Shown: positions 1 to 10,252, counted from the first letter of the stretch. The stretch: DNA of 64,000 bases from Leclercia sp. S52 (GCF_039727615.1 NZ_CP152474.1:3472001-3536000); one strand, 5' to 3'. Translations and numbers: made by a program. The notes: generated by a model from the letters alone, not told the origin.

Positions 1-402
1 GGCACAAAAGGTAAAAAAGATCTGATTACCGTTGCCGTTGAGCCAACCGACTCCCCGGTCATTGCTCAGGCGCTGGCCGGTGAAGAGCTGAAACCTGGCC
101 CGCATAAAATTCAGGGTATCGGTGCAGGCTTCATTCCGGGCAACCTGGATCTGAAACTGATTGATAAAGTCGTGGCTATCACTAACGATGAAGCCATCTC
201 TACCGCCCGTCGTCTGATGGAAGAAGAAGGTATCCTGGCCGGGATCTCTTCCGGTGCTGCTGTAGCCGCGGCGCTGCAATTACTCGAAGATGAAACCTTT
301 ACCAATAAGAATATCGTGGTTATTCTTCCATCCTCGGGTGAGCGTTATTTAAGTACTGCACTGTTTGCCGATCTCTTCACAGAGAAAGAATTGCAACAGT
401 AG
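1..402 (+). CDS. cysK: Cysteine synthase A (O-acetylserine sulfhydrylase A), 3' part only
   Basis: The reading frame is open from the first base to a TAG at 400-402 and gives the last 133 residues of CysK; the start lies outside the window. CysK is a cytosolic PLP enzyme that makes cysteine from O-acetylserine and sulfide. Visible family features are the ISSGAA segment and the [12 protein letters not shown] block near the C-terminus, which is the conserved PLP phosphate/structural region of fold-type II enzymes. The C-terminus ELQQ matches the enterobacterial protein. It is followed by a strong terminator and then by the pts operon, the same order as in E. coli. Identification is very secure; only the N-terminal part, with the PLP lysine, is missing. 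Confidence 0.97.
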   Translation, partial: GTKGKKDLITVAVEPTDSPVIAQALAGEELKPGPHKIQGIGAGFIPGNLDLKLIDKVVAITNDEAISTARRLMEEEGILAGISSGAAVAAALQLLEDETFTNKNIVVILPSSGERYLSTALFADLFTEKELQQ

Positions 403-424
403 TGCCAGAATGTAAATATCGCGT

Positions 425-455
425 AAAAAAAGCACCCATCCGGGTGCTTTTTTTG
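425..455 (+). terminator. Rho-independent terminator of cysK
   Basis: GC-rich stem AGCACCC / GGGTGCT with a short loop, flanked by an A-run on the left and a run of T on the right. It starts about 22 bases after the cysK stop codon and can work in both directions. Confidence 0.9.
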
Positions 456-717
456 TGGCCTGCTTCAAAGTTTTATCTCGTCTGGCATTGCTTCACCCTG
501 TTAGCTCTGGTATTTAAGCTGACAATTATTTTGAAGCTCGAAATTAATCGATACACGAATTCCCGCTGCTGAATCGATTTTATGATTTGGTTCAAGTCTT
601 GCTTTCGCGGCATAATGTTTAATGTCGAACGAGACGTCAGCAGCCTGACATGCCAGTACCGGAATACGTTTGACACATCTGTGCCTCGTGCCGTTAAGCC
701 GGTGCTAACAATACAGG

Positions 718-747
718 CTAAAGTCCTGCCGCCAGGCTAGACTTTAG
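718..747 (+). promoter_or_regulatory. Leader hairpin in the ptsH 5' untranslated region
   Basis: Inverted repeat CTAAAGTC (718-725) and GACTTTAG (740-747), with a smaller CCTG/CAGG pairing inside. It ends 36 bases before the HPr start codon, just upstream of the GGGG ribosome binding site. It has no T-tract, so it is more likely an mRNA stability or leader structure than a terminator. Confidence 0.5.
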
Positions 748-783
748 TTCCACAACACTAAACCAATAAGTTGGGGAAATACA

Positions 784-1041
784 ATGTTCCAGCAAGAAGT
801 TACCATTACCGCTCCGAACGGTCTGCACACCCGCCCTGCTGCTCAGTTTGTTAAAGAAGCGAAAGGCTTCACTTCTGAGATCACTGTGACTTCCAACGGC
901 AAAAGCGCCAGCGCAAAAAGCCTGTTCAAACTGCAGACTCTGGGTCTGACTCAGGGCACTGTTGTGACCATCTCCGCAGAAGGCGAAGACGAGCAGAAAG
1001 CAGTTGAGCATCTGGTAAAACTGATGGCTGAGCTCGAGTAA
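784..1041 (+). CDS. ptsH: Phosphocarrier protein HPr
   Basis: HPr is the small cytosolic protein that carries phosphate from enzyme I to the sugar-specific EIIA domains of the PTS. The 85-residue length is exactly that of the family. The phosphorylated histidine is His15 in NGLHTRPAA, and the Ser46 region (SAKSLFKLQ) is conserved, although enteric bacteria lack the HPr Ser kinase. The start ATG has the GGGG-type ribosome binding site seen in E. coli. It is the first gene of ptsH-ptsI-crr, with ptsI 45 bases downstream. Confidence 0.99.
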
Positions 1042-1086
1042 GTTTCCGGGTTCTTTGTAAAAATCAGTCACAAGTAAGGTAGGGTT

Positions 1087-2814
1087 ATGATTTCAGGCAT
1101 TTTAGCATCCCCGGGTATCGCTTTCGGCAAAGCACTGCTGCTGAAAGAAGACGAGATCGTCATCGACCGGAAAAAAATTTCTGCTGATAAGGTAAATCAG
1201 GAAGTTGAACGTTTTCTGAGTGGCCGTGCAAAAGCATCTGCGCAGCTGGAAACGATCAAAACTAAAGCTGGCGAAACTTTCGGTGAAGAAAAAGAAGCCA
1301 TCTTCGAAGGGCACATCATGTTGCTCGAAGATGAGGAGCTGGAGCAGGAAATCATAGCCCTGATTAAAGATAAAGGCATGACGGCCGACGCGGCTGCCCA
1401 TGAAGTTATCGAAGGTCAGGCGACTGCCCTGGAAGAGCTGGACGATGAATACCTGAAAGAGCGTGCGGCTGACGTGCGTGATATCGGTAAGCGCCTGCTG
1501 CGCAACATCCTCGGCCTGGCCATCATCGATCTGAGCGCGATTCAGGATGAAGTAATCCTGGTTGCTGCTGACCTGACCCCGTCAGAAACCGCACAGCTGA
1601 ACCTGAACAAGGTGCTGGGTTTCATTACTGACGCCGGTGGCCGCACCTCCCACACCTCTATCATGGCGCGTTCTCTGGAACTGCCTGCCATCGTGGGTAC
1701 CGGTAGCGTCACCTCTCAGGTTAAAAACGACGACTATCTGATTCTGGATGCCGTAAACAATCTGGTTTACGTCAACCCAACCAACGAGCAAATCGAACAG
1801 CTGCGTGCCGTTCAGGAACAGGTTGCGACCGAGAAAGCCGAACTGGCGAAACTGAAAGATCTGCCGGCTATCACGCTGGATGGTCATCAGGTTGAAGTCT
1901 GTGCCAACATCGGTACCGTGCGTGACGTTGATGGCGCAGAGCGCAACGGCGCAGAAGGTGTAGGCCTGTACCGTACCGAATTCCTGTTCATGGACCGTGA
2001 CGCCCTGCCAACCGAAGAAGAGCAGTTTGCTGCTTATAAAGCGGTTGCTGAAGCATGCGGCTCACAGGCGGTTATCGTCCGTACCATGGACATCGGCGGC
2101 GACAAAGAGCTGCCATACATGAACTTCCCGAAAGAAGAGAACCCGTTCCTGGGCTGGCGTGCAGTGCGTATCGCCATGGATCGTAAAGAGATCCTGCGTG
2201 ACCAGGTTCGTGCCATCCTGCGTGCTTCCGCTTTCGGTAAACTGCGCATCATGTTCCCGATGATCATCTCTGTTGAAGAAGTGCGTGCACTGAAGAAAGA
2301 GATCGAAATCTACAAACAGGAACTGCGCGACGAAGGTAAAGCCTTCGACGAAGCAATCGAAGTTGGCGTCATGGTGGAAACCCCAGCCGCAGCAACGATT
2401 GCCCGTCATTTAGCGAAAGAAGTCGATTTCTTTAGTATTGGTACCAACGATTTAACCCAGTACACCCTGGCAGTTGACCGTGGTAATGATATGATTTCAC
2501 ATCTTTACCAGCCAATGTCACCGTCCGTGCTGACGCTTATCAAGCAAGTTATTGATGCTTCTCATGCCGAAGGCAAATGGACTGGTATGTGTGGTGAGCT
2601 TGCAGGCGACGAACGTGCTACACTTCTGTTGCTGGGTATGGGTCTGGACGAGTTCTCAATGAGCGCCATTTCCATCCCTCGCATCAAGAAGATTATCCGT
2701 AACACGAACTTCGAAGATGCGAAGGTATTAGCAGAGCAGGCTCTTGCTCAACCGACAACGGACGAGTTAATGACGCTGGTTAACAAGTTCATTGAAGAAA
2801 AAACAATCTGCTAA
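1087..2814 (+). CDS. ptsI: PTS enzyme I (phosphoenolpyruvate-protein phosphotransferase)
   Basis: Enzyme I starts the PTS cascade by taking phosphate from phosphoenolpyruvate and passing it to HPr. It is a soluble homodimer. The 575-residue length equals E. coli EI. The phosphorylation loop [12 protein letters not shown], with the active histidine near residue 189, is in the N-terminal half. The C-terminal PEP-binding TIM barrel shows the GLYRTEFLF and GTNDLTQY motifs and the cysteine-containing GMCGELAGD block. It lies between ptsH and crr on the same strand, with 45 and 43 base gaps, consistent with one operon. No anomalies were seen. Confidence 0.99.
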   Translation: MISGILASPGIAFGKALLLKEDEIVIDRKKISADKVNQEVERFLSGRAKASAQLETIKTKAGETFGEEKEAIFEGHIMLLEDEELEQEIIALIKDKGMTADAAAHEVIEGQATALEELDDEYLKERAADVRDIGKRLLRNILGLAIIDLSAIQDEVILVAADLTPSETAQLNLNKVLGFITDAGGRTSHTSIMARSLELPAIVGTGSVTSQVKNDDYLILDAVNNLVYVNPTNEQIEQLRAVQEQVATEKAELAKLKDLPAITLDGHQVEVCANIGTVRDVDGAERNGAEGVGLYRTEFLFMDRDALPTEEEQFAAYKAVAEACGSQAVIVRTMDIGGDKELPYMNFPKEENPFLGWRAVRIAMDRKEILRDQVRAILRASAFGKLRIMFPMIISVEEVRALKKEIEIYKQELRDEGKAFDEAIEVGVMVETPAAATIARHLAKEVDFFSIGTNDLTQYTLAVDRGNDMISHLYQPMSPSVLTLIKQVIDASHAEGKWTGMCGELAGDERATLLLLGMGLDEFSMSAISIPRIKKIIRNTNFEDAKVLAEQALAQPTTDELMTLVNKFIEEKTIC

Positions 2815-2857
2815 TCCACGAGATGCGGCCCAATTTACTGCTTAGGAGAGATGGCTA

Positions 2858-3361
2858 ATGGGGTTATTTAGTAAACTGTTCGGTGACAAAGGCAACAGCG
2901 ACACCGGAACTATTGAGATCGTTGCTCCGCTGTCTGGTGAAATCGTCAATATCGAAGACGTGCCGGATGTCGTGTTTGCAGAGAAAATTGTTGGTGATGG
3001 CATTGCTATCAAACCGACCGGTAACAAAATGGTTGCACCGGTTGATGGTACCATCGGTAAGATTTTTGAAACCAACCACGCATTTTCTATTGAATCTGAT
3101 AGCGGTATTGAGCTGTTCGTTCACTTCGGTATCGACACCGTCGAGCTGAAAGGCGAAGGCTTCAAGCGTATCGCTGAAGAAGGCCAGCGCGTTAAAGTTG
3201 GCGACCCGGTTATTGAATTCGATCTGCCACTGCTGGAAGAGAAAGCCAAGTCTACCCTGACTCCGGTTGTTATCTCCAACATGGACGAAATCAAAGAACT
3301 GATCAAACTGTCCGGCAGCGTTACCGTGGGTGAAACCCCGGTTATCCGCATCAAGAAGTAA
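2858..3361 (+). CDS. crr: PTS glucose-specific EIIA component (EIIA-Glc, Crr)
   Basis: EIIA-Glc accepts phosphate from HPr and passes it to EIICB-Glc. In its two phosphorylation states it also controls adenylate cyclase and inducer exclusion. The protein has 167 residues, two fewer than the E. coli form because of a shorter N-terminal tail (after MGLFSKL). The two active-site histidines are His74 (ETNHAFS) and His89 (LFVHFGID), equivalent to His75 and His90 of E. coli. A strong AGGAG ribosome binding site precedes the start. It is the last gene of the pts operon and is followed by a terminator shared with convergent pdxK. Confidence 0.98.
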   Translation: MGLFSKLFGDKGNSDTGTIEIVAPLSGEIVNIEDVPDVVFAEKIVGDGIAIKPTGNKMVAPVDGTIGKIFETNHAFSIESDSGIELFVHFGIDTVELKGEGFKRIAEEGQRVKVGDPVIEFDLPLLEEKAKSTLTPVVISNMDEIKELIKLSGSVTVGETPVIRIKK

Positions 3362-3375
3362 TTTCTTGCCGCACA

Positions 3376-3407
3376 GAAAAATGGCGCCTTCGGGCGCCAT
3401 TTTCGTT
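3376..3407. terminator. Bidirectional terminator between crr and pdxK
   Basis: Perfect 8-bp stem ATGGCGCC / GGCGCCAT around a TTCG tetraloop. It is flanked by A-run and T-run, so it can serve crr on the plus strand and pdxK on the minus strand. Confidence 0.9.
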
Positions 3408-3409
3408 TG

Positions 3410-4246
3410 TCAGGCCGGCAGAACCAGCTCGTCGTAACCTTTTTCCTGGGTGTGCTGCATTACCTGCGTCACCCTGTCCCCTGCCCGGCTTATCGCCGCG
3501 GCCACGCTTTCGCGCTGTACCAGAGCGCTCACCAGCTCAGAGCAGAACAGATCCCCGGTGCCTTTCAGATCGGCCTGGATGCGTGGATGAGCGCTGACCG
3601 TCACGTTGTCGTGAGAGACCAGCACCACGTGGATGCTGTCAGCATCACCGGCAACCGGCGCGCTGGTTATTGCCACCCACTGCAGAGTATCGGAAAGCAG
3701 CCCTCTGGCAGCAGCAATGGCGCTGGCGTTGTCCCGGCACGATTTGCCGCTGAGGACTTCCAGCTCGTAGACGTTCGGGGTAATTCCCTGCGCCAGCGGC
3801 AGCAGGTGCTGGCGATAGGCTTCCGGGATCTCCGGTTTGACGTAGGTCCCGCTGTCGGTGTCACCAATCACCGGGTCCACCAGGATCAGCACATCAGGAT
3901 GCTGCGCCTTTACCGCACGTAGCCACTCCGCCAGCAGGGCAATCTGGCTGACACTGCCCATATAGCCGGTAGTGACCGCTTTGAGCTCGCGCAGCACGTC
4001 GCGCTCGTCCAGCGCTTTCAGGTAGCCGCTGAACCATTCGTCGGGAATTACCCCGCCGTAAAAGGTGTCGTAGTGCGGGGTATTGCTGAACAGCACCGTC
4101 GGGATCGCCGTCACGTTGAGGTGATGCTGGCGAATATTGGGCACTGCAATGCTGTTACCGACGCTGCCGTACACCACCTGGGACTGCACTGCCACAATAT
4201 CGGTCTGCTGCGCCCGGGTTTTGTCCCGGAATAAAATCATTTCCAT
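3410..4246 (-). CDS. pdxK: Pyridoxine/pyridoxal/pyridoxamine kinase
   Basis: PdxK phosphorylates vitamin B6 vitamers in the salvage route to pyridoxal phosphate. It is a cytosolic ribokinase-fold enzyme. The 278-residue product is near the 283 of E. coli. Conserved features are the N-terminal VVYGSVGNS substrate segment, LVDPVIGD, and the [11 protein letters not shown] block, whose aspartate (near residue 230) is the catalytic base. It is convergent with crr. cysM begins a few bases upstream on the same strand, so pdxK may be cotranscribed with cysM, a gene whose product needs PLP. Confidence 0.96.
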   Translation of the reverse strand: MEMILFRDKTRAQQTDIVAVQSQVVYGSVGNSIAVPNIRQHHLNVTAIPTVLFSNTPHYDTFYGGVIPDEWFSGYLKALDERDVLRELKAVTTGYMGSVSQIALLAEWLRAVKAQHPDVLILVDPVIGDTDSGTYVKPEIPEAYRQHLLPLAQGITPNVYELEVLSGKSCRDNASAIAAARGLLSDTLQWVAITSAPVAGDADSIHVVLVSHDNVTVSAHPRIQADLKGTGDLFCSELVSALVQRESVAAAISRAGDRVTQVMQHTQEKGYDELVLPA

Positions 4247-4251
4247 AGCCT

Positions 4252-5163
4252 TTAGATCCCTGCGCCCTGCGCATAGCTCTCCTCACCAAACACGCCGGTA
4301 GACAGGTAGCGATCGCCGCGATCGCAGATAATCGCCACCACCACAGCCCCCGGCGTTGCCGCGGCAACACGCAGGGCGCCAGCTACCGCGCCGCCAGAAC
4401 TGACGCCGCAGAAGACCCCTTCGCGCACGGCCAGTTCACGCATGGTATTTTCCGCCTCGCGCTGATGAATATCCAGCACCTGGTCCACAAGCGAGGCATT
4501 AAAGATCCCCGGCATGTACTCTGCAGGCCAGCGGCGAATACCCGGGATGCTGCTGCCCTCTTCGGGCTGCAGGCCGACAATGGTGACCGCCTTTTCCTGC
4601 TCGCGCAGAAAGCGGGAGACGCCGGTGATGGTGCCGGTAGTGCCCATACTGGAGACGAAATGGGTGATGCGGCCTGCGGTCTGCTGCCAGATTTCCGGGC
4701 CGGTGGTGGTGTAATGCGCGTAAGGGTTATCGGGGTTGTTGAACTGATCCAGCAGCCTGCCTTCGCCGCGGTTCGCCATCTCAAGGGCCAGATCGCGGGC
4801 CCCTTCCATCCCCTGCTCTTTGCTCACCAGAATGAGCTCGGCGCCATAAGCCAGCATCGCGGCACGGCGCTCCTGGCTCATGTTGTCCGGCATCAGCAGC
4901 TTCATGCGATAGCCTTTGAGGGCGGCAATCATCGCCAGCGCAATGCCGGTGTTACCGCTGGTCGCCTCGATCAGCACATCGCCGGGTTTGATTTCACCGC
5001 GCTTTTCCGCCTGGACAATCATCGACAGAGCGGCACGGTCTTTGACCGAACCCGCCGGGTTGTTGCCCTCCAGTTTGATCCAGATTTCGCTGCCGTTGTC
5101 CGGCCCCATGCGCTGCAGTTTGATCAGAGGGGTGTTGCCGATGGTTTGTTCTAATGTGTTCAT
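4252..5163 (-). CDS. cysM: Cysteine synthase B (O-acetylserine sulfhydrylase B)
   Basis: CysM makes cysteine from O-acetylserine with sulfide, or S-sulfocysteine with thiosulfate, so it pairs with the thiosulfate transporter upstream. The 303 residues match E. coli CysM. The PLP-binding lysine is Lys41 in AGSVKDRAA, and [10 protein letters not shown] is the substrate loop. I start it at [12 protein letters not shown]; a longer in-frame extension upstream runs into REP sequence and is not conserved. It is separated from cysA by a BIME, and the two probably belong to one cys transcription unit under CysB control, as in E. coli. Confidence 0.97.
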   Translation of the reverse strand: MNTLEQTIGNTPLIKLQRMGPDNGSEIWIKLEGNNPAGSVKDRAALSMIVQAEKRGEIKPGDVLIEATSGNTGIALAMIAALKGYRMKLLMPDNMSQERRAAMLAYGAELILVSKEQGMEGARDLALEMANRGEGRLLDQFNNPDNPYAHYTTTGPEIWQQTAGRITHFVSSMGTTGTITGVSRFLREQEKAVTIVGLQPEEGSSIPGIRRWPAEYMPGIFNASLVDQVLDIHQREAENTMRELAVREGVFCGVSSGGAVAGALRVAAATPGAVVVAIICDRGDRYLSTGVFGEESYAQGAGI

Positions 5164-5182
5164 GATCGCTGTCCAATAAAAA

Positions 5183-5255
5183 GCCCGGTGGCGCTTACGC
5201 TTACCGGGCCTACAGAGAGCATATTGTAGGCCGGGTAAGCGCAGCGCCACCCGGC
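5183..5255. repeat. BIME (paired REP palindromes) between cysM and cysA
   Basis: Two inverted REP units: one from 5183 (GCCCGGTGGCGCTTACGC...) to 5213 and one from 5226 (GTAGGCCGGGTAAGCGCAGC...) to 5255. They face each other across about 12 bases. REP units of this type occur in intergenic space and affect mRNA 3' stability. Confidence 0.88.
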
Positions 5256-5277
5256 AAAACTACGTGGACTTAACCTA

Positions 5278-6372
5278 TCAGGCAGATTCCGCCAGAGCAA
5301 GATCTCCCCGCGTCTCGATGCGATCCTTATCGTGATAAATGCGCGCATGTTGCAGGCCGACAAACAGACGTTCGCCACGGTATGGCGGCTCCTCGTCGCG
5401 CATCACCACCGTCAGCGGTTCGTCATACCAGCCGAGCGGCTGAACCACCATTTGAGTGTAGTGACCTTTCGGACTGGCTTCGAGTACCTGAACCGGCAGC
5501 GGCGAGTCGAGGCTGGTGCGACGGCTGACGTCCACTTCCCACGGGCGCAGGAAGAGATCCACCGGGCCCTGATAGCCTGGGGTGTAGCCCAGCGGCCAGC
5601 GATGGGCTCCGACGTGGAACTGGCCGCCGCGAACGGTGCCGTGCAGGCGGTTTACTTCGCCCATAAATTCCAGCACAAAGCGGGTAGCCGGTTCGCGCCA
5701 GAGCTGTTCTGGCTCATCGACCTGTTCGATATTCCCCTGACTCATCACCACCACCCGGTCGGCTACTTCCATCGCCTCTTCCTGATCGTGGGTGACGAAG
5801 ACGCTGGTGAATTTCAGCTCTTCGTGCAGCTGACGCAGCCAGCGACGCAGCTCTTTACGCACCTGAGCATCCAGCGCGCCGAAGGGTTCATCCAGCAGCA
5901 GGATCTGCGGCTCAACCGCCAGGGCACGGGCCAGCGCCACGCGCTGTTTCTGTCCACCGGAGAGCTGGGCCGGATAACGGTCCGCCAGGTGCGCCAGCTG
6001 CACCATCTCCAGCAGCTTAGTCACTTTCGCTTTGATGGTGGCAGCGTCCGGACGTTCACGACGCGGCAGCACCGTCAGGCCGAAGGCGATGTTGTCGAAC
6101 ACCGTCATATGGCGGAACAGGGCGTAATGCTGGAACACAAAGCCCACCTTACGATCGCGCGCGTGCAGGCGGCTGACGTCGGTGCCGTGGAAACGGATAT
6201 GCCCGCTGGTCTGATGCTCCAGGCCGGCGATAATACGCAGCAGCGTGGTTTTACCGGAGCCAGAGGGCCCCAGCAGCGCCACCATTTGTCCGGAAGGGAT
6301 ATCCAGCGAGATATCGTTCAGCACCTGGGTGCGACCAAAGGACTTCTTAATATTGGCAATCTCAATGCTCAT
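5278..6372 (-). CDS. cysA: Sulfate/thiosulfate ABC transporter ATPase
   Basis: CysA is the ATP-binding subunit of the sulfate/thiosulfate importer and acts on the inner face of the membrane as a dimer. It has 364 residues (365 in E. coli). The Walker A motif is GPSGSGKTT at about residues 35-43, the ABC signature is LSGGQKQR, and Walker B is [12 protein letters not shown]-terminal TOBE-like regulatory part follows. Its start overlaps the end of cysW by 11 bases, which indicates translational coupling in cysPTWA. Confidence 0.98.
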   Translation of the reverse strand: MSIEIANIKKSFGRTQVLNDISLDIPSGQMVALLGPSGSGKTTLLRIIAGLEHQTSGHIRFHGTDVSRLHARDRKVGFVFQHYALFRHMTVFDNIAFGLTVLPRRERPDAATIKAKVTKLLEMVQLAHLADRYPAQLSGGQKQRVALARALAVEPQILLLDEPFGALDAQVRKELRRWLRQLHEELKFTSVFVTHDQEEAMEVADRVVVMSQGNIEQVDEPEQLWREPATRFVLEFMGEVNRLHGTVRGGQFHVGAHRWPLGYTPGYQGPVDLFLRPWEVDVSRRTSLDSPLPVQVLEASPKGHYTQMVVQPLGWYDEPLTVVMRDEEPPYRGERLFVGLQHARIYHDKDRIETRGDLALAESA

Positions 6373-7237
6373 GATTTCCCTCCTGATGCTGGCGTTTGGC
6401 CTGATTCTCTAAACGCCACTGCACCATACTCTTTAAAAACAGGGTCAAAATAGCCATCAGCGTCAGCAGGGCTGCGGCGGTAAAGGAACCGACGGAGTTA
6501 TAGTCCTGCTCCAGCAATTCAATTTGTAACGGCAGCGACAGGGTTTCGCCGCGGATCGAGCCGGAAACCACCGACACCGCGCCAAACTCACCAATCGCAC
6601 GGGCGTTGGTCAGCACCACACCATACAGCAGCGCCCAGCGGATGTTTGGCAGGGTCACGCGGCGGAACATCTGCCAGCCCGAGGCGCCCAACAGTACCGC
6701 CGCTTCGTCCTCATGGCTGCCCTGGCTGAGCATCACCGGCACCAGCTCACGCACCACAAACGGACAGGTCACAAAGACCGTCACCAGCACCATGCCCGGC
6801 CAGGCGAACATGATCTGTAAGTTATGTTCATCCAGCCAGCCGCCCAGCGGACCGTTGGAGCCGTAGAACAGCAGATAGACCAGACCGGCCACCACCGGCG
6901 ACACCGCAAACGGAATATCCAGCAGGGTCAGCAGCAGCTGCCGACCCGGGAAGTCAAAGCGCGTCACCAGCCAGGCCAGCAGGATGCCAAACACCAGGTT
7001 CACCGGCACGGTAATGAGTGCGATCATGACCGTCAGCCAGATTGCATGCAGCATGTCCGGGTCGGCCAGGTTTTGCAGCGCGGGCATAATCCCCTTGCTG
7101 AACGCCTGGACAAAGATGTACAGCATCGGCACGACCAGAATGAAGGCCGATACCAGCACGCCGGTGCCAATCAGCAGCCATTTTCCCCAGTTAATGCGGG
7201 GCGCGTCGTAGCGTTTCAATTGAGTGATTTCCGCCAT
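6362..7237 (-). CDS. cysW: Sulfate/thiosulfate ABC transporter permease CysW
   Basis: CysW is one of two inner-membrane permease subunits of the sulfate/thiosulfate importer. The 291-residue protein has an N-terminal hydrophobic segment after the charged start and several further membrane segments. The EAA-type loop that contacts CysA is around [16 protein letters not shown]. Its ATG overlaps the TGA of cysT in the arrangement TGATG, and its end overlaps cysA. Confidence 0.97.
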   Translation of the reverse strand: MAEITQLKRYDAPRINWGKWLLIGTGVLVSAFILVVPMLYIFVQAFSKGIMPALQNLADPDMLHAIWLTVMIALITVPVNLVFGILLAWLVTRFDFPGRQLLLTLLDIPFAVSPVVAGLVYLLFYGSNGPLGGWLDEHNLQIMFAWPGMVLVTVFVTCPFVVRELVPVMLSQGSHEDEAAVLLGASGWQMFRRVTLPNIRWALLYGVVLTNARAIGEFGAVSVVSGSIRGETLSLPLQIELLEQDYNSVGSFTAAALLTLMAILTLFLKSMVQWRLENQAKRQHQEGNHEH

Positions 7238-8070
7238 CAGTGACCTACCACGCGTCGACCAAAGCGACTTTGCAGAGTGTTAATTGAGAACAGCAGCAGC
7301 AGCGACGCTGCGAGGATCACCGAGGCAATGGCGCTCGCCGCCGGATAATCAAACTCCTGTAAACGGATAAAAATCATCAGCGAGGTGACTTCCGTTTTCC
7401 ACGCGATATTACCAGCGATAAAGATGACCGCACCGAACTCGCCGAGGCTACGGGTGAACGACAGCGCCACCCCCGCCAGCAGCGCCGGAGAGAGTTCCGG
7501 CATGACCACTTTGCGGAAGCTCTGCCAGCGCGTCGCGCCGAGAGTTTCTGCCGCTTCTTCGTATTCCGGACCTAACTCCTCCAGCACCGGCTGCACGGTA
7601 CGCACCACAAACGGGATGCTGGTAAAGGCCATCGCCACGGCAATGCCGAGCCAGGTGTAGGTCACTTTGATATCAAACTTCGCCAGCCACTCGCCGTAAA
7701 AGCCGTTCACCGAGAACAGCGAGGCCAGGGTTAAACCGGCCACCGCGGTAGGCAGCGCAAACGGCAGGTCCATCAGCGCATCCAGCAGCGTGCGGCCCGG
7801 GAAGCGGTAGCGGGTTAAGATCCACGCCATCAGCAGGCCGAACACGCCGTTGAAGATGGAGGCGACAAAGGCCGACAGCAGCGTCACCTTATAGGCCGCC
7901 ACCACCTGCGGGTTGCTGATCACTTCCCAGTACTGGGACCAGCTCATCTCAGAGAGCTGGACCACCAGCGCGCTGAGCGGTAATAACAAAATCAGACAGA
8001 CGAACAGCAGGCTGGTTCCGAGACTTAAGGTAAAGCCCGGCAGCACACGTCTGGAGGAAACTGCAAACAT
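7237..8070 (-). CDS. cysT: Sulfate/thiosulfate ABC transporter permease CysT (CysU)
   Basis: CysT is the second permease subunit and pairs with CysW. The 277-residue protein is the usual length. It has a hydrophobic first segment (GTSLLFVCLILLLPLSALVV) and the EAA-type motif AAETLGATRWQSFRKVV, which forms the coupling helix to CysA. Its ATG overlaps the stop of cysP by one base (TAATG) and its stop overlaps cysW, so the four transport genes form one coupled unit. Confidence 0.97.
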   Translation of the reverse strand: MFAVSSRRVLPGFTLSLGTSLLFVCLILLLPLSALVVQLSEMSWSQYWEVISNPQVVAAYKVTLLSAFVASIFNGVFGLLMAWILTRYRFPGRTLLDALMDLPFALPTAVAGLTLASLFSVNGFYGEWLAKFDIKVTYTWLGIAVAMAFTSIPFVVRTVQPVLEELGPEYEEAAETLGATRWQSFRKVVMPELSPALLAGVALSFTRSLGEFGAVIFIAGNIAWKTEVTSLMIFIRLQEFDYPAASAIASVILAASLLLLFSINTLQSRFGRRVVGH

Positions 8071-9086
8071 TACTTACGCCCCGCCGCCAACAGTTTGTCT
8101 AACTCACCGCCGCTGGCAAAGTGCGTTTTCATCACCTCAGGCCAGGAGCCAAAATGGTCTTCCACGCGGAACAGCTCGGTCTGCGGGAACTTGTCTTTCA
8201 GCTTGTTCATCACGTCCGGGTTATTCACGCGATAGTAGTAATCGGTGATCACGGTCTGCGCCTGCGGGCTGTAGAGATAGTTCAGATAGGCTTTCGCTGC
8301 TTTCTCTGTTCCGTTGGCTTCGACGTTTTTATCCACCCAGGCGACCGGGAACTCCGCCAGCACGTTGGTTTTCGGGATAACCACTTCAAAGCCCTGGGCT
8401 TCATACTGTTTACGGATATTGTTCACTTCGGATTCAAAGCTGATCAGCACATCGCCCAGACCGCGCTCCGCGAAGGTGGTGGTCGCACCGCGGCCGCCGG
8501 TATCAAACACTTCGACGTTTTTCAGGAACTGGGTCATGAACTGTTCGGTTTTCGCTTTATCGTCACCGTCAGCTTTGTCCGCTGCGCCCCAGGCTGCCAG
8601 GTAGGTATAGCGGGCGTTGCCGGAGGTTTTCGGGTTCGGGAAAATCAGCTTAACGTCAGAACGCACAAGGTCGTTCCAGTCGTGAATGTTCTTCGGATTG
8701 CCCTTACGTACCAGGAAGCCCATGGTGGAGTAGAACGGCGAACTGCTGTTCGGCAGGCGGCTCTGCCAGTCGGCCGGGATCAGCTTGCCTTTGTCGTGCA
8801 GGATCTGCACATCGGTAATCTGGTTGTAGGTCACCACATCCGCTTTCAGCCCCTGCAGGATCGCCAGCGCCTGTTTGGAGGAACCGGCGTGAGACTGTTT
8901 GATGGTCAGCTTGTCGCCGTTATTGTCTTTTGCCCACTGCTGTTCAAACGGCGGGTTCAGGGCGGCAAACAGCTCGCGGGAGACGTCGTAAGAGCTGTTC
9001 AGCAGCTCGGTTGCCTGCGCCTGAGCGACCAGCAACACTGAAGCTGCCAGCATCAGAGATCCTTTTTTCAGTACAGTAACGGCCAT
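8070..9086 (-). CDS. cysP: Thiosulfate-binding periplasmic protein
   Basis: CysP is the periplasmic thiosulfate (and sulfate) binding protein that feeds the CysTWA importer. I chose the start at [13 protein letters not shown], giving 338 residues as in E. coli. The signal peptide has a KK pair, a hydrophobic core ([12 protein letters not shown]) and cleavage after AQA-TELL. Conserved stretches include [23 protein letters not shown] and [14 protein letters not shown], a ligand loop. A further 14 in-frame residues upstream are not conserved. It is the first gene of the cys operon. Confidence 0.98.
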   Translation of the reverse strand: MAVTVLKKGSLMLAASVLLVAQAQATELLNSSYDVSRELFAALNPPFEQQWAKDNNGDKLTIKQSHAGSSKQALAILQGLKADVVTYNQITDVQILHDKGKLIPADWQSRLPNSSSPFYSTMGFLVRKGNPKNIHDWNDLVRSDVKLIFPNPKTSGNARYTYLAAWGAADKADGDDKAKTEQFMTQFLKNVEVFDTGGRGATTTFAERGLGDVLISFESEVNNIRKQYEAQGFEVVIPKTNVLAEFPVAWVDKNVEANGTEKAAKAYLNYLYSPQAQTVITDYYYRVNNPDVMNKLKDKFPQTELFRVEDHFGSWPEVMKTHFASGGELDKLLAAGRK

Positions 9087-9190
9087 TGCGCACCCTAAGC
9101 GTTGTGAAGATTTTCTTAGGGTCATCATATTTATAACGAGTACTAAAGGAGTAACGGTTTTATATACCGTTTGGTGATTTGCAAGCAGAA
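9087..9190 (-). promoter_or_regulatory. cysP promoter / CysB activation region
   Basis: AT-rich region directly upstream of cysP. On the minus strand it contains CGTTATAAATATGATG, a plausible -10 region, preceded by ACCGTTACTCC and a TATATAAAACC stretch. The arrangement resembles the E. coli cysP promoter, which CysB activates during sulfur limitation. The CysB site itself is inferred, not proven, since its consensus is loose. Confidence 0.45.
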
Positions 9191-9204
9191 AAGGGAATAA
9201 GGGT

Positions 9205-9252
9205 GCGGCCTGATGCCGTCACCCCACCCCTCTCCCACAGGGAGAGGGAGAA
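9205..9252. repeat. Dispersed repeat with CCCTCTCCC/GGGAGAGGG hairpin, copy 1
   Basis: Contains GCGGCCTGATG followed by a CACCCCACCCC tract and the hairpin CCCTCTCCC ACA GGGAGAGGG. It ends 7 bases from the yfeX stop codon. The same module recurs at 19477, 30806 and 38977. Confidence 0.7.
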
Positions 9253-9258
9253 AGGCAA

Positions 9259-10158
9259 TTACAGTGCCAGCAGACGCTCAACGGACGGCGCAAAATAGTA
9301 GCCGCCGGTCACCGGTTTCGTGAAGCGCAGCATGGCGTCACGTTTGCCGTCGGTATCCCCGAACATGCTCAGCAGCTGCTGTTCGATGTTATACAGACGC
9401 GCGCAGTAGGCGCAGAAGTAGAGACCGTGCGTACCGCTGGCGGTGCCGTACGGCAGGCTCTGGCGCACAATCTTCAGCCCTTTGCCGTCCTCTTTCAGAT
9501 CCACACGGCTCAGGTGAGACGTGGCCGGGCGGTCGTCGCCGTCGATCTCCTCGTTGGCCTCTTTGGTGCGGCCAATCATCATCTCCTGATCGTGAACGCT
9601 CATGCGGTTAAGCTGTTTGAGGTTGTGCTCCCAGCGCTGAACGAACACGTAGCTGCCGCCCGCGTCCACGCCCTCTTTGATCACCGCCACGTCACGACGC
9701 ACTTCATCCCCTGCCGGGTTTTCGGTACCGTCAACGAAGCCGCTCAGATCGCGCTCTTCCACCCAGCGGAAACCGTGGATCTCTTCTTTAACCTCAACGC
9801 AGTCGCCAAAGGCGGCCATCGCGGCCTGGGCAATGGAGAAGTTCACGTCGTGACGCAGGGAGAGAATGTGGATCAGCACGTCGTACTGGGTGGCCGGAGC
9901 CAGACCTTTGCCATAAGGGACAAAATCCTTCAGCTCTTCGGCCCCTTCCCCGCCGCTCAGCTGACGCCAGACGTCGTGACCAAAGGCCACCACCGCGCCG
10001 CAATGGGCGTCCGGGAATTTGACCTGGAAGGTGGCCAGTTTATCGATAAAAACTTTGCTGGCCGCACGCAGGGAATCGATATCCCCTTTGACATTGGCTT
10101 CGATCCAAATCGCCGCGCGGCAATGTTCTGGCAAAATGCCACTCTGAACCTGAGACAT
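9259..10158 (-). CDS. yfeX: DyP-type heme peroxidase YfeX (porphyrinogen peroxidase)
   Basis: YfeX is a cytosolic dye-decolorising-type peroxidase that binds heme and oxidises porphyrinogens; a role in iron release from heme has been debated for E. coli. I start it at [12 protein letters not shown], giving 299 residues as in E. coli; nine extra in-frame codons upstream overlap a T-tract and the ribosome binding site AGGAGG. The GFVDGTENP motif holds the distal-side aspartate of DyP peroxidases, and the [16 protein letters not shown] block is conserved. It lies downstream of yfeY on the same strand, separated by a terminator-like hairpin. Confidence 0.95.
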   Translation of the reverse strand: MSQVQSGILPEHCRAAIWIEANVKGDIDSLRAASKVFIDKLATFQVKFPDAHCGAVVAFGHDVWRQLSGGEGAEELKDFVPYGKGLAPATQYDVLIHILSLRHDVNFSIAQAAMAAFGDCVEVKEEIHGFRWVEERDLSGFVDGTENPAGDEVRRDVAVIKEGVDAGGSYVFVQRWEHNLKQLNRMSVHDQEMMIGRTKEANEEIDGDDRPATSHLSRVDLKEDGKGLKIVRQSLPYGTASGTHGLYFCAYCARLYNIEQQLLSMFGDTDGKRDAMLRFTKPVTGGYYFAPSVERLLAL

Positions 10159-10170
10159 CGCTCCTCCTGA

Positions 10171-10198
10171 AAAAAAAGATGCCACGACGTCGTGGCAT
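10171..10198 (-). terminator. Perfect 20-bp palindrome with T-tract just upstream of the yfeX ribosome binding site
   Basis: ATGCCACGACGTCGTGGCAT (10179-10198) is a perfect 20-bp palindrome. On the minus strand it is followed by eight T and then by AGGAGG and the yfeX ATG. It has the form of an intrinsic terminator for yfeY, or an attenuator for yfeX. A symmetric operator is also possible. Confidence 0.75.
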
Positions 10199-10252
10199 TG
10201 TTGGCGGCGATTATACCCGCTTTTTCAGCGAGGCGGCTTGTCCAGGCGCAAT

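Larger units (their letters stand above)
403..783 (+). promoter_or_regulatory. cysK-ptsH intergenic region with pts promoter(s)
   Basis: A gene-free stretch of 381 bases. After the cysK terminator it holds the control region of the pts operon. A plausible promoter is TTGGTT, 18 bases, CATAAT (about 591-620), close to where the E. coli ptsH promoters lie. CRP and Cra control is known for E. coli pts, but I could not assign those sites with confidence here. Short open frames in this stretch have no recognisable product. Confidence 0.55.

Noticed and set aside
3407-3922. A 171-codon plus-strand frame after crr
   Set aside because: Runs through the terminator and antisense to pdxK; no similarity to a known family.
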